NCBI GenBank assembly: GCA_031257415.1
Contig: JAIROR010000063.1
Span: forward strand, 1 to 15,366
Direction: 5' to 3'
From: Holosporales bacterium
Lineage (GTDB): Bacteria; Pseudomonadota; Alphaproteobacteria; RUG11792
DNA length: 15,366 bases
A model generated the notes under the pieces. The model worked only from the letters and a program-made list of their open reading frames with translations, did not search any database and was not told where the DNA came from. The position numbers were made by a program, and so were the translations under genes. Numbering within the stretch: position 1 is the stretch's first letter; every line of letters begins with the position of its first letter. Below, piece by piece: positions 7,721 to 15,294 of this stretch.

Positions 7721-8894
7721 CAGAAATTCCGAATGCTATGATGGCAAATCCGATGACAAGCATCGCAAGCAAGCTGAAGATATTGGCTCCCGTCAGCATT
7801 TTTCTCATTTTTACATATAAGAATACTGGAAGGAGAATGACAATTATGACAGCAATAATGCCAGCGAAATTCAAAACTCTAATGAAGGCGTTTGGAATCA
7901 GCGTGACTATAAAGGCAGACGGAATGGTTGTGATCAGCGTCGATATGACGTGCACAAGTTTTCTGTTTTTAACAAATCTTTCGACATCCTTGGCAATTAT
8001 TTCATTGAGAGCCAAACCGGAGCCGAAGATGGATGTCAGGATGGCCAGAAACGAAATGCTCCACACAGCGTGCTGAATAAATCCGACTTTCGTTATTGCG
8101 CTCAGGATTTCTATCAGCTCGCTGACATCTATTGGACTGATAAGCATCCTGTTGAAGCTCGCCGGATCCGAATTGAAAATTACGATTAGGATGCATGCCG
8201 TCCATATCCCATAAACGAAAGCCGGAACCAGGCTTCCGAATAGGCACGCTCTCTTTATCAGTTTTCTGTCATTGTTGACGAATTTAGTCATCGAGTGAAG
8301 AGCATTGTGGAAACCGAAGGAGGTGAATACGATCGGGAAGACAGCGCTCCACGATTTGTAATGGCAAAATCCTTCGGCGGCCATTGGAATCGACTCTGTT
8401 TTGGAACATATTGCCAAACCGATTACCCCAATGACGATTCCGAAGAATAGTATTGTAAATGCATGTTTATTAACCTTTATTATAAAATCAGACAAAAACA
8501 GAAACATAAGCAATATTGCGCCCGTGAAAACGACGACGACGCAATTGAAAGAATCTTGTTCCAGCCCAAGAAAGGACCTTAGGATCGATGCCGCCCCGAA
8601 GGTAAATGCGCAAAGCAAAGCAAACGATAAGATCTTTAACGACAAGTCCCCGACCGCCGCAGAAACCCTTCCTTCAAAAAATAACCCGACTTCCCTAAGA
8701 TTGAAGTCAGCTTTCGAGTTTATATTGAGTTCACAGCGAATCATAGCCGAGACGTATGCAACGTAACTGAAAAAAGCTATGAGCAGAGAACTTCCAATAA
8801 CCCCGAAGTTCGCCAATACTATTGGCAAGGAAATCATCCCAGATCCAATAGCCGTTCCAGCCAGCAGAGATATAGCAGCAAATTGTTTTTTCAT
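7704..8894 (-). CDS. Aromatic amino-acid permease (HAAAP family, TyrP/Mtr-like)
   Basis: An inner-membrane proton-coupled transporter for tryptophan or tyrosine, of the hydroxy/aromatic amino acid permease family. The 396-residue length and about eleven hydrophobic segments are typical. Family signs are the N-terminal GTAIGSGMISLPI (13-25), the unwound part of the first helix that binds substrate, and the central stretch around FPIVFTSFGFHNALHSM (about 187-203) followed by a charged loop NNDRKLIKRA. The ATG at 8894 has AAGGA about 9 nt upstream, a good ribosome site. The gene stands alone, with 262 bp separating it from the upstream kinase gene; a weak TTGAAT-16-TATTTT promoter may lie in that gap. 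Tyrosine and tryptophan cannot be told apart by eye. Uptake of host amino acids fits an intracellular life. Its 3' end is the template of a 21-bp tandem repeat. Confidence 0.88.
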   Translation of the reverse strand: MKKQFAAISLLAGTAIGSGMISLPIVLANFGVIGSSLLIAFFSYVAYVSAMIRCELNINSKADFNLREVGLFFEGRVSAAVGDLSLKILSFALLCAFTFGAASILRSFLGLEQDSFNCVVVVFTGAILLMFLFLSDFIIKVNKHAFTILFFGIVIGVIGLAICSKTESIPMAAEGFCHYKSWSAVFPIVFTSFGFHNALHSMTKFVNNDRKLIKRACLFGSLVPAFVYGIWTACILIVIFNSDPASFNRMLISPIDVSELIEILSAITKVGFIQHAVWSISFLAILTSIFGSGLALNEIIAKDVERFVKNRKLVHVISTLITTIPSAFIVTLIPNAFIRVLNFAGIIAVIIVILLPVFLYVKMRKMLTGANIFSLLAMLVIGFAIIAFGISDIVMR

Positions 8895-9156
8895 AATTCC
8901 ACATCCTTAACAAAAAAATACCAAATTCTATAAACGATTCAATAATTCGAATATTATCGCCAATAACGCCAGTATCTCGATTTTAAAGAGAAATTACCAG
9001 GAATCGATTTCAGATAGATCATCATAATCAAACGCATTCCTGAACAATTATACAAACTACACAATATAATTATCTCATGTCAATGCGCCTCCAGTCAATA
9101 GATATTTTTCGTCAACTGATTATATATAAAACTTGCACAACAAGTACTACAGATTT

Positions 9157-10977
9157 TTAGTTGCTATTCCCAGTCATAGGGAGAGTTATTACCACACTAG
9201 CTCCGCCAAACTCCTTGGAATTTGCTATTTCTACGTGCCCAGAGTGCTCGATGATTATTTTGTAGACGATCGCCAGGCCAAGGCCGCTGCCATTTTCTCT
9301 TGTTGTGTAATATGGATCGAGAGCATGATTAATGGCTCCTGGAGAGAATCCGGGCCCATCATCTTCAACAACAATACGATACTCGTTTGATATTTCGTCA
9401 TTATTTATCGATATGTATATATTGCCCTGTATGAGATCTTGCTCTGAGCGCTTGCAGACATTCTCGTTTATAGCATTGATGGAATTCTGAAGTAAATTCA
9501 TAAAGACCCGATTCATTTGCGAAGGATCGATATAGTAAACATATTCGGCATCTATTCCACTATATTTTACGTGAAATTGGATATTTTTATTGGAGTTATT
9601 CTGAAGAAACACCACTTCCTTTATCAAATTGATAACATTTGTATTTTCGAACTTTGGATCCGGCATCCTGGCGAAATCAGAGAACTCCTTAACTAGAGTG
9701 CCAATGCAGTTCACCTGCCTGATTATAGTATCGATACACGTTGTAAAGATTTCAGGTTCTGTTTTGATTTCTGCGTTATATTTTCGACGAAGTCTCTCTG
9801 CGGCCAACTGTATTGGAGTTAGGGGGTTTTTTATTTCGTGGGCAATTTTTCGAGCAATATCCCTCCAGGCATTCTGCCTATTCGAAATTATTAGTTCGTT
9901 CTTTTGTTCTTCGAGTTTCGTAGTCATTATATTAAATGACGATATCAATATATCGAGTTCATTTTTCGATTTGGGAACAGTGATTGGAGAATTGTAATTA
10001 CCAAGGCTGACATTCTTCGCCGCATAAATAAGCTTGTTGACAGGACGAACAATCCTATTGGCAAATATAATCCCTGCCAGGATAACTATGAGCAAGAGCA
10101 AAATAATAACGCTCGAGAAAAAGGCTATAAATGTCATTTTCAAACCAGTCTTTGCAGATGAAAGATGAGCATATTCCAAAATAGCGTCATTTATTTTATC
10201 TCTGTGATCAACGATTTTCCGCTCGATGTTCTTGCTTACCATAAGGTATGTTCCAGTTCCAGAAGATAGGGCCTCGACTGCAATTATTGAGTTCTTCGTT
10301 TCGAAAGAGGTTACCTCTCCATCCTCAAGAAATAACACATTCTGTGGAATATCTTCAAACTGCAATGAGAGGGTGAAGGGAGATTTGGCAACAACAACCC
10401 TGCCGTCTTTCCGGCTAAGCTGGCATATGATCGCGTCTATCCCAAGCCCAGATGTTTCGTTCTTTAAAATCTCCTCAATATCGCTGTTGCTGATCGTTAT
10501 ATCAGACATCATCCCCTTGATCTGCATGCCAACTCCGAGAGTATAATTCTCAAGAACATTTCTGGTATCGTTTATGTATATGTTTGCAACTTGATTAGCG
10601 GTTTCTATAACTGCTTTCACAGGAGCCTTGAACAGAGTTTCAACTCCAGCATTGAAAAAAATAAGAGAAAATATAAAAACACAAGTAGCGGGAATAACAG
10701 TGACGCACGAAAATAATATGACAATTTGTTTTTGAAATTTACTTCTGTTATGAGAGTGTCGCCGTTTCTCTTTTGTCTTGGTCACTCGCAATATTTGCCT
10801 AGCCGTGAGCATTATCAAGAGGAACAATAAAATAATGTTTAAGAACAGACAAAAAAACAAGAATCGCGATTTGAAGGCATTACTAGAAGAAATTAAAAGC
10901 AAGTACGTAACAATGCTTGAGATAGCCGCCAGACTGCCAAAAACTTGCGGCGAATGCCTTCTGATTTTTTTCAACAC
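9157..10977 (-). CDS. ntrY: NtrY-type membrane sensor histidine kinase lacking a PAS domain
   Basis: A 606-residue sensor kinase resembling NtrY, which in alphaproteobacteria partners NtrX in nitrogen and redox control. Hydrophobic segments lie at about 13-31, 38-58, 84-109 and 281-306, with an extracytoplasmic region of about 170 residues between the third and fourth. A HAMP domain follows (about 304-357). The phosphoacceptor H380 sits in ARKIAHEIKNPLTPIQLAAERLRRK, strongly NtrY-like. The ATPase domain has NLLQNSINAI (494-503), DDGPGF (539-544) and GSGLGLAI (563-570). NtrY normally has a PAS domain between HAMP and the histidine region; here only about 15 residues separate them, so it is missing, and the protein is correspondingly short. 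The start is a GTG at 10977, as no ATG is available until residue 56. No response regulator gene is adjacent. All catalytic motifs are intact. Confidence 0.88.
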   Translation of the reverse strand: MLKKIRRHSPQVFGSLAAISSIVTYLLLISSSNAFKSRFLFFCLFLNIILLFLLIMLTARQILRVTKTKEKRRHSHNRSKFQKQIVILFSCVTVIPATCVFIFSLIFFNAGVETLFKAPVKAVIETANQVANIYINDTRNVLENYTLGVGMQIKGMMSDITISNSDIEEILKNETSGLGIDAIICQLSRKDGRVVVAKSPFTLSLQFEDIPQNVLFLEDGEVTSFETKNSIIAVEALSSGTGTYLMVSKNIERKIVDHRDKINDAILEYAHLSSAKTGLKMTFIAFFSSVIILLLLIVILAGIIFANRIVRPVNKLIYAAKNVSLGNYNSPITVPKSKNELDILISSFNIMTTKLEEQKNELIISNRQNAWRDIARKIAHEIKNPLTPIQLAAERLRRKYNAEIKTEPEIFTTCIDTIIRQVNCIGTLVKEFSDFARMPDPKFENTNVINLIKEVVFLQNNSNKNIQFHVKYSGIDAEYVYYIDPSQMNRVFMNLLQNSINAINENVCKRSEQDLIQGNIYISINNDEISNEYRIVVEDDGPGFSPGAINHALDPYYTTRENGSGLGLAIVYKIIIEHSGHVEIANSKEFGGASVVITLPMTGNSN

Positions 10978-11013
10978 AGCGAAAACTACCCAAAGATCTG
11001 ACGTATGCGTAAA

Positions 11014-11043
11014 ATTCTAACATGAAAGATCGAGAATATTCCA
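11014..11043 (-). promoter_or_regulatory. Likely extended -10 promoter of the histidine kinase gene
   Basis: On the minus strand a TAGAAT -10 box (11014-11019) is preceded by TGT (11020-11022), making an extended -10 element, with a weak TGGAAT -35 box (11038-11043) 18 nt upstream. Transcription would start near 11007, about 30 nt ahead of the GTG start. Confidence 0.42.
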
Positions 11044-11100
11044 GATAAAGTCAGATTACCGTCCAGTCCTATTCAAAATTAAATAATTAATAAGAACATT

Positions 11101-11192
11101 ATACCCAATCAACAAAAGATTGCGAATCTTCCAGGGCAGAAATACCTACAGCAACTTGCCTTTTCTTCAACAATCTTGTGGTGAAGACGTAT
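11101..11192 (-). repeat. Palindromic intergenic repeat, copy B
   Basis: On the minus strand this 92-bp element closely matches the copy at 13006-13108. It has the same ATAC start, TCACCA(C/A)AAGATTG left arm, central AGAAAAGGCAAGTTGC block and CAATCTTTTGTTGATT right arm. About 10 bp of the centre is deleted compared with that copy. Its ends are inverted repeats of one another. It lies in the 349-bp gap between the divergent kinase and secreted-protein genes (10978-11326), which otherwise holds only promoter-like sequence and a perfect 14-bp duplication (11227-11254). Confidence 0.85.
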
Positions 11193-11226
11193 ATCCCATG
11201 GAGGACTTTGAGAGCGCAGAAGATTC

Positions 11227-11254
11227 TTTTTTGCATTGTGTTTTTTGCATTGTG
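11227..11254 (+). repeat. Perfect 14-bp direct repeat upstream of the secreted-protein gene
   Basis: TTTTTTGCATTGTG occurs twice with no gap (11227-11240 and 11241-11254), about 70 bp before the start of the next gene. It may be a regulator site or simple slippage. Confidence 0.8.
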
Positions 11255-11265
11255 TGAAAATTGTC

Positions 11266-11295
11266 TTGCCCCGCATGGAGATGATGTGGTAGCAT
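11266..11295 (+). promoter_or_regulatory. Weak candidate promoter of the secreted repeat protein
   Basis: TTGCCC (11266-11271) and TAGCAT (11290-11295), 18 nt apart, are each only a 4/6 match to sigma70 boxes. The position, some 30 nt before the start codon, is suitable. Confidence 0.25.
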
Positions 11296-11326
11296 GTAAG
11301 TATGGGCAATGAATGGGGGAGATTTT

Positions 11327-12931
11327 ATGAAGAGGGTGTCTGTTGGATTGTTTGGTGTGTGTGCTCTAATGGCTGCACCAGAGGCTTTATCGCATGGACC
11401 GGTAACTACTATTACTACACAGGGTGCTGCTGCTGGTGCGCAGTTTTCTCCGCGGGGGAAATTGCAAGGACAACAGAATCCAGAACCTGGACCTAGAGCG
11501 ATTGCTGGCTTGCCGACTCTGCGGCATGTGCCACCGGCTCCAGCTCAGGTTTCGACCAATAAAACGATTGCTGGCTTTCCGACTCTGCGGCATGTGCCAC
11601 AGGCTCCAGCTCCAGCTCAGGTTTCGATCAATAAAACGATTGCTGGCTTTCCGACTCTGCAGCATTATGTGGCTCCGGCTCAGAATCCGATTTCAGTCGC
11701 GCAACCAGGGATTGTGCAGAAGATGTCAGAGTCCAGAGATTCGGAGATAGCAAGTTTAAAGAATGAGATAGATCAAAGAGATGGGCGGATACGAAGTACC
11801 CATAATATTTTCTCTATATTGTTAAGTACGCGTGAAAAGGTGGATGCGCTGTGTACGGAGAATATCCCTCTCGTTCAGCCTGGCCCACCTCCTGCAAACG
11901 CAGCGGTGCCGACCATGACGATAAAGCAATATAAGGATGAGCTAGCGAAAGAGACTGGTATTCCAGACGAAATCGTTTTGACTACGATCATGAATAGATT
12001 GTTCACAACGATGGGAGGACTTGAAATTCTTGAAACAGCGGACCGTATACGAACCTCGGTGCACGCCAATACCGCGGCTGGGCTTTTTGCTCGCTACTCG
12101 GTTATGCTGAACGCCTTCCATAGGGTTTACGAAAATCTGATAGCGACTACTTTTGTAATCCGGGCCGAAGAAATAACTTCATATATTTCAGGTAATGATC
12201 CAGACTATATAAAACTTCTTGCCTTATACAGGCAGAAGTCGTTTTGGCAGAAGTTGTACAATGTAATGGTGCACCTTGGAGATTGCTTAAAAACTAATCC
12301 ACAGGCTGTGGTTGGCGCCTTTGAGTTCGTGAGGACATGTAACCCCACGGCGATACCTCCAAACAATCAGTTTTATAATTTGCTACATGGAAAGTTTGAA
12401 GCTGATCAGGAATTGGTCATAGGTCTCCAAACAGCTATCAACGAAATCGGAAAGGTTAGACCATCGGATTATAGAGGTCTAGGTGATTCTGCATACTATA
12501 CACAAAAAGAAGTGGAACGTATTCTTGGAAAGACATCTAGTCTGAAGGAGGAAATTGCTACTCTCAAGACGTATCTGTACGGACTGCGTACTCCGGCAGC
12601 GAACAGTAGGCTAGTAGCCAATAGCGCCTTCTATGCCACGAAGTTTGAAACGCATTTTAAAGATGTGTTTAGGTTTGACCTCCTCAATGCGGGCACCGTC
12701 GCAATACGGACCATACTTTCTGCAACGCTTAAGAATCTAACAGACGCTGTGGAAATATTTGATGCATGCGGTGTGCCGGCAAGTTCGATTGCTGCTATTT
12801 GTGCGGCCCTAAAACAGTTAATTATTAATCTAGATGAGGCTGCGCAAATAGTTTGTCTTATAATGATTGAAACTGCCAATATCAGAAATTATTTGATAAC
12901 ATCGGATCCACGGTACACTGTTTTAAAATAG
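11327..12931 (+). CDS. Secreted hypothetical protein with N-terminal repeats and coiled coil
   Basis: I do not recognise this family. The ATG at 11327 was chosen because GGGGGAG ends 5-6 nt before it; the upstream in-frame ATG at 11309 has no comparable site. The 534-residue product begins with a clear signal peptide (MKRVSVGLFGVCALMAAPEALS, cleavage near residue 22). A Pro/Ala/Gln-rich region then carries three copies of an IAGFPTLRHVP-containing repeat (58-79, 80-103, 104-about 120). A short charged heptad-like segment (about 132-155, SESRDSEIASLKNEIDQRDG) suggests a coiled coil. The remaining 370 residues are mainly helical, with no membrane segments and no recognised enzyme motif. It stands alone, between the kinase and nupC. 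Export is well supported; a surface or host-directed role is inference only. Confidence 0.75.
   Translation: MKRVSVGLFGVCALMAAPEALSHGPVTTITTQGAAAGAQFSPRGKLQGQQNPEPGPRAIAGLPTLRHVPPAPAQVSTNKTIAGFPTLRHVPQAPAPAQVSINKTIAGFPTLQHYVAPAQNPISVAQPGIVQKMSESRDSEIASLKNEIDQRDGRIRSTHNIFSILLSTREKVDALCTENIPLVQPGPPPANAAVPTMTIKQYKDELAKETGIPDEIVLTTIMNRLFTTMGGLEILETADRIRTSVHANTAAGLFARYSVMLNAFHRVYENLIATTFVIRAEEITSYISGNDPDYIKLLALYRQKSFWQKLYNVMVHLGDCLKTNPQAVVGAFEFVRTCNPTAIPPNNQFYNLLHGKFEADQELVIGLQTAINEIGKVRPSDYRGLGDSAYYTQKEVERILGKTSSLKEEIATLKTYLYGLRTPAANSRLVANSAFYATKFETHFKDVFRFDLLNAGTVAIRTILSATLKNLTDAVEIFDACGVPASSIAAICAALKQLIINLDEAAQIVCLIMIETANIRNYLITSDPRYTVLK
11498..11690 (+). repeat. 66/72-bp tandem repeats inside the secreted-protein gene
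   Basis: Three units start at 11498, 11564 and 11636. The first is 66 bp, the second 72 bp because of an added six-base CCAGCT-type duplication (an extra Pro-Ala), and the third is partial, losing similarity near 11690. All units keep the reading frame and are nearly identical at DNA level, including GATTGCTGGCTT(T/G)CCGACT. Confidence 0.9.
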
Positions 12932-12966
12932 ATCATAAACAGTGGCGGGTTTCTGGAAGCCAATCT

Positions 12967-13002
12967 GGGGACGGCGGCAGGATTTGTTCCTGCTCCCTCC
13001 CC
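12967..13002 (+). terminator. Hairpin after the secreted-protein gene, possible terminator
   Basis: GCAGGA (12977-12982) pairs with TCCTGC (12988-12993) around a TTTGT loop, and the stem extends imperfectly outward through GGGGAC and CCCTCCCC to 12967 and 13002. It begins 36 nt after the stop codon. There is no clear T-tract afterwards, so an intrinsic terminator is only possible. Confidence 0.4.
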
Positions 13003-13005
13003 TCT

Positions 13006-13108
13006 ATACCCGATCACCAAAAGATTGCCAGAGAAAAGGCAAGTTGCCGTTGGTATCTCCGGGATATTCCGGGTTGGAAAAATCCACAATCTTTCGTTGA
13101 TTTGGTAT
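13006..13108 (+). repeat. Palindromic intergenic repeat, copy C (most complete)
   Basis: This 103-bp element has imperfect terminal inverted repeats: an ATACCCGATCACCAAAAGAT left arm and a right arm whose complement reads ATACCAAATCAACGAAAGAT. The centre holds the GGCAAGTTGCC palindrome (13038-13048 or close by) and two CCGGG motifs. It matches copy B on the opposite strand and copy A near 6718. It lies in the gap between the secreted-protein gene and nupC. Confidence 0.85.
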
Positions 13109-13165
13109 ACTTCTGAATGGGGTTACACACGAGGAAGAATTCTGAGATGGGACAAAAAAAATTTC

Positions 13166-13195
13166 TTGCATAAAAATAAAAAAGCATGCTACAAT
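13166..13195 (+). promoter_or_regulatory. Likely promoter of the nupC leader transcript
   Basis: TTGCAT (13166-13171) and TACAAT (13190-13195) are separated by 18 nt of A-rich sequence. The -10 box is a 5/6 match. Transcription would begin near 13202, leaving about 280 nt of leader before the nupC ATG. Confidence 0.5.
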
Positions 13196-13201
13196 ATTAT
13201 T

Positions 13202-13481
13202 GACACCTGTTCCTGCGGGCTCTCTTTCCTTGGAAAGTTCGCTGGGTTAACCAGGAGGGGATTGGTGTGTGTCCGCGAAACTATAAGAAAAGTCTCAAAA
13301 AATCGACCCGGAAGACGGCTTCCGATTGATTTCATTCCAATTGCTCCCATAACTATCTCATCTCTAAGATACGACTCCGGAATCTCTCGGAGGCCGGGTT
13401 TAGATATGAAACTTGCCACGACGAGGTGGATGGGATATCATAACGGGCAGCTCATGGTGTTTGACTTAATGTGTAGATTGT
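13202..13481 (+). other. Structured 280-nt leader region upstream of nupC
   Basis: No gene was recognised here. The start of the predicted transcript can fold into a domain: ACACC near 13203 pairs with GGTGT near 13264, enclosing a CTTTCC/GGAAAG hairpin (about 13223-13236) and a CTGG/CCAG hairpin (13242-13254). Further on, CGGAAG and CTTCCG form a 6-bp stem with an ACGG loop (about 13310-13325), and CTCCG/CGGAG form another (about 13376-13393). A strong AGGAGG site (13253-13258) sits 6 nt before a GTG at 13265, opening a frame that runs into nupC out of phase. I looked for RNase P, SRP RNA, tmRNA and purine riboswitch signatures and saw none. Confidence 0.35.
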
Positions 13482-14723
13482 ATGATCCGGCAGGTTTTTG
13501 GTTATTTTTTATTTCTTGCTTTGGCTTTTGTTTTGTCAGTGGATCGGCGAAAGCTCGCCAAGAATTGGAGAAATGTTCTATTTGGCCTTATCTTTCAGGT
13601 TGTATTGGCAATTGTTATATTTCATGTTCCGGCAGTTGTGGGAACCATGGAATACATTGCACACGGAATAATGAAGCTCAAGGACGCAACAATCGAGGGG
13701 ACCAAGTTTGTCTTTGGATACGTTGGCGGAGGAGACCTCCCTTTCAATATGAAAGAAGGATCGATGGCATTTATTCTCGGGTTCCAGGCTCTCCCCACCG
13801 TAATTTTGGTGAGCTTGCTTGCTGCTGTATTAACATATCTGAAAATTATTCCTATTCTTGCTAATATTATTGGCGCCTTCTTCAGATGGGTTTTTGGAAT
13901 ACGTAAGTCACTCGGTATGCTCAGCGCTGCCAAAGTATTTCTTGGTCAATTCGAGTCTGCTCTCCTTATAAAGACTCGACTAGAATCACTGTCTAGATCA
14001 GAAATGTTCATCGTTATTTCCGTAACATTTGCAACGGCTTCTGCTTCCCTTATGCCAATATACGCGACAGCTATTTCAAATATTTGCCCTGATGCGATGA
14101 TGCACATCATCATATCTAGCATAATTGGCGTCGTCTCAACACTCGTCGTGTGCAGCATTATGGTGCCTGCCGAAGGGGAAGTGGACGAGGAGAAAGGTTT
14201 GCTTTCAGAAAAAGCTTATCCTAACATGATGACAGCAATAACGAAGGGGTCTTCCGATGGAGCCTTCGTGTGGTGGGCAATTGTCGGTTCATTAATCGGG
14301 ATGGTTGCACTCATAGCCCTCGTGAATTACGTGTTGGCCGCTCTGCCAGATGTTGGCGGATCCTCGATCACCCTGCAGAGGATCCTGAGCTTCGTAATGT
14401 ACCCGTTTGCCTGGCTTCTTGGACTAAATGGAACTGATATTTCAGGAGTCGCCCAGGTCATGGGCACTAAGTTTGTTTTGAATGAAACAATAGCTTTCTT
14501 CGATATGGCGAATATCAATATGACAAAGGATGGAGCAACAGCAGCAATATACGCCATCACAAACTTTGGTAATTTTGCATGCATAGGAATGACGGTCGGC
14601 GGCTTTACTGCGATGTGCCCCTCCAGGCGTGATATAGCTCAGCTCGGATTTAAAGCGTTTATAGCTGGCACAATTGCAACAGGCTTGTCCGCAACTCTAA
14701 TGAGCGCAATAATTCTGAAATAA
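13482..14723 (+). CDS. nupC: Concentrative nucleoside transporter (CNT family, NupC-like)
   Basis: An inner-membrane cation-coupled importer of nucleosides. The 413-residue length matches bacterial NupC. The N terminus GYFLFLALAFVLSVDRRK (about 7-24) corresponds to the first helix and the conserved SxDRRK-like loop. GTKFVFGYVGGG (about 73-84), ILGFQALPTVILVSLL (98-113), the re-entrant FLGQFESALLIK (about 153-164), the helix ending SLMPIYA, and the C-terminal VLNETIAFFDM and ITNFGNFACIGMTVGG are all family landmarks around the nucleoside site. The start ATG at 13482 is preceded by an in-frame TAA at 13467, so no longer form is possible, yet no Shine-Dalgarno sequence is visible. With the long leader, this suggests control at the level of translation. 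Uptake of host nucleosides fits an intracellular organism. The gene is intact. Confidence 0.94.
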   Translation: MIRQVFGYFLFLALAFVLSVDRRKLAKNWRNVLFGLIFQVVLAIVIFHVPAVVGTMEYIAHGIMKLKDATIEGTKFVFGYVGGGDLPFNMKEGSMAFILGFQALPTVILVSLLAAVLTYLKIIPILANIIGAFFRWVFGIRKSLGMLSAAKVFLGQFESALLIKTRLESLSRSEMFIVISVTFATASASLMPIYATAISNICPDAMMHIIISSIIGVVSTLVVCSIMVPAEGEVDEEKGLLSEKAYPNMMTAITKGSSDGAFVWWAIVGSLIGMVALIALVNYVLAALPDVGGSSITLQRILSFVMYPFAWLLGLNGTDISGVAQVMGTKFVLNETIAFFDMANINMTKDGATAAIYAITNFGNFACIGMTVGGFTAMCPSRRDIAQLGFKAFIAGTIATGLSATLMSAIILK

Positions 14724-15036
14724 AGGCACATTTTGGATTTTCAGAGACAAGACAACAATTGCACGGGTTTGCATGTTTTGAGACGAATCAGGAGCGGCCC
14801 CCAAGGCAAAATCTTTTTTTGCAAAATATGAAAAAAAATGTGATGGGACATAAAAAAATAGTTGCATAACGAAAAAAAATGTGATAACCTATAAAAAGGT
14901 GGGCGGAGTTGGTTATCCTGCTTGCTGGTGGTTCTTGCGTGTGTCGATCCTCGCAAGGGCTTTTAGTTTTTGGTAACCTATAAAAGAACAGCAAGAACCT
15001 GGGTGACGAGCGATTCAGGAACAGGAAGTTTGCAGC
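14724..15036. other. Gene-free AT-rich stretch downstream of nupC with small direct repeats
   Basis: No credible gene is present. The sequence contains two perfect copies of GAAAAAAAATGTGAT (14830-14844, 14871-14885), two copies of TAACCTATAAAA (14885-14896, 14974-14985), and a 9-bp inverted pair GGTTCTTGC (about 14930-14938) and GCAAGAACC (about 14991-14999). A clear terminator for nupC was not found; the GCAAAA/TTTTGC hairpin near 14807-14823 lacks a T-tract. Confidence 0.6.
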
Positions 15037-15257
15037 GAGATGCCTGCCCTGTGTATCTGCGTTTCGCTTCGCGACCGGGATGACTGGGACCGAGATGCGC
15101 GCCCTGTGTATTTGCGTTTCGCTTCGCGACCGGGAGAGTTGCAGTCGAGATGCGTGCCCTGTATATCTGCGTTTCGCTTCGCGACCGGGGATGGCCGCAG
15201 TCGAGATGCGTGCCCCGTGTATTTGCGTTTCGCTTCGCGACCGGGAGAACACACAGG
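15037..15257. repeat. Four 55/56-bp tandem repeats, intergenic
   Basis: Units begin at 15037, 15092, 15147 and 15203, each with GAGATGC. About 42 bp is strongly conserved, including CGTTTCGCTTCGCGACCGGG with its TCGC-TTC-GCGA mini-hairpin. The last 12-14 bp vary between units. The unit length is not a multiple of three, and the array is much richer in G and C than its surroundings. It ends 38 bp before the start of the next gene. Confidence 0.92.
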
Positions 15258-15294
15258 ATAAGTATAACCTTTATTACAACAAGGAGAAAAAACT

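Noticed and set aside
13202..13481. 6S RNA, tmRNA, RNase P RNA or SRP RNA gene
   Set aside because: None of the conserved sequence blocks was found: no GAGGAAAGTCC block, no GGTTCGA T-arm or tag sequence, and no GGAA-tetraloop motif of SRP RNA.
13025..13864. 279-codon open frame on the plus strand starting inside the palindromic repeat and running into nupC
   Set aside because: From 13482 on it is an out-of-phase reading of nupC and its product has the Cys/Ser/Arg-rich composition of a shadow frame; the start lies in a repeat. Only the GTG at 13265 with its strong ribosome site was kept as an observation.
15037..15257. CRISPR-like array
   Set aside because: The conserved part is about 42 bp and the variable part only 12-14 bp, too short for spacers, and no cas genes are near.
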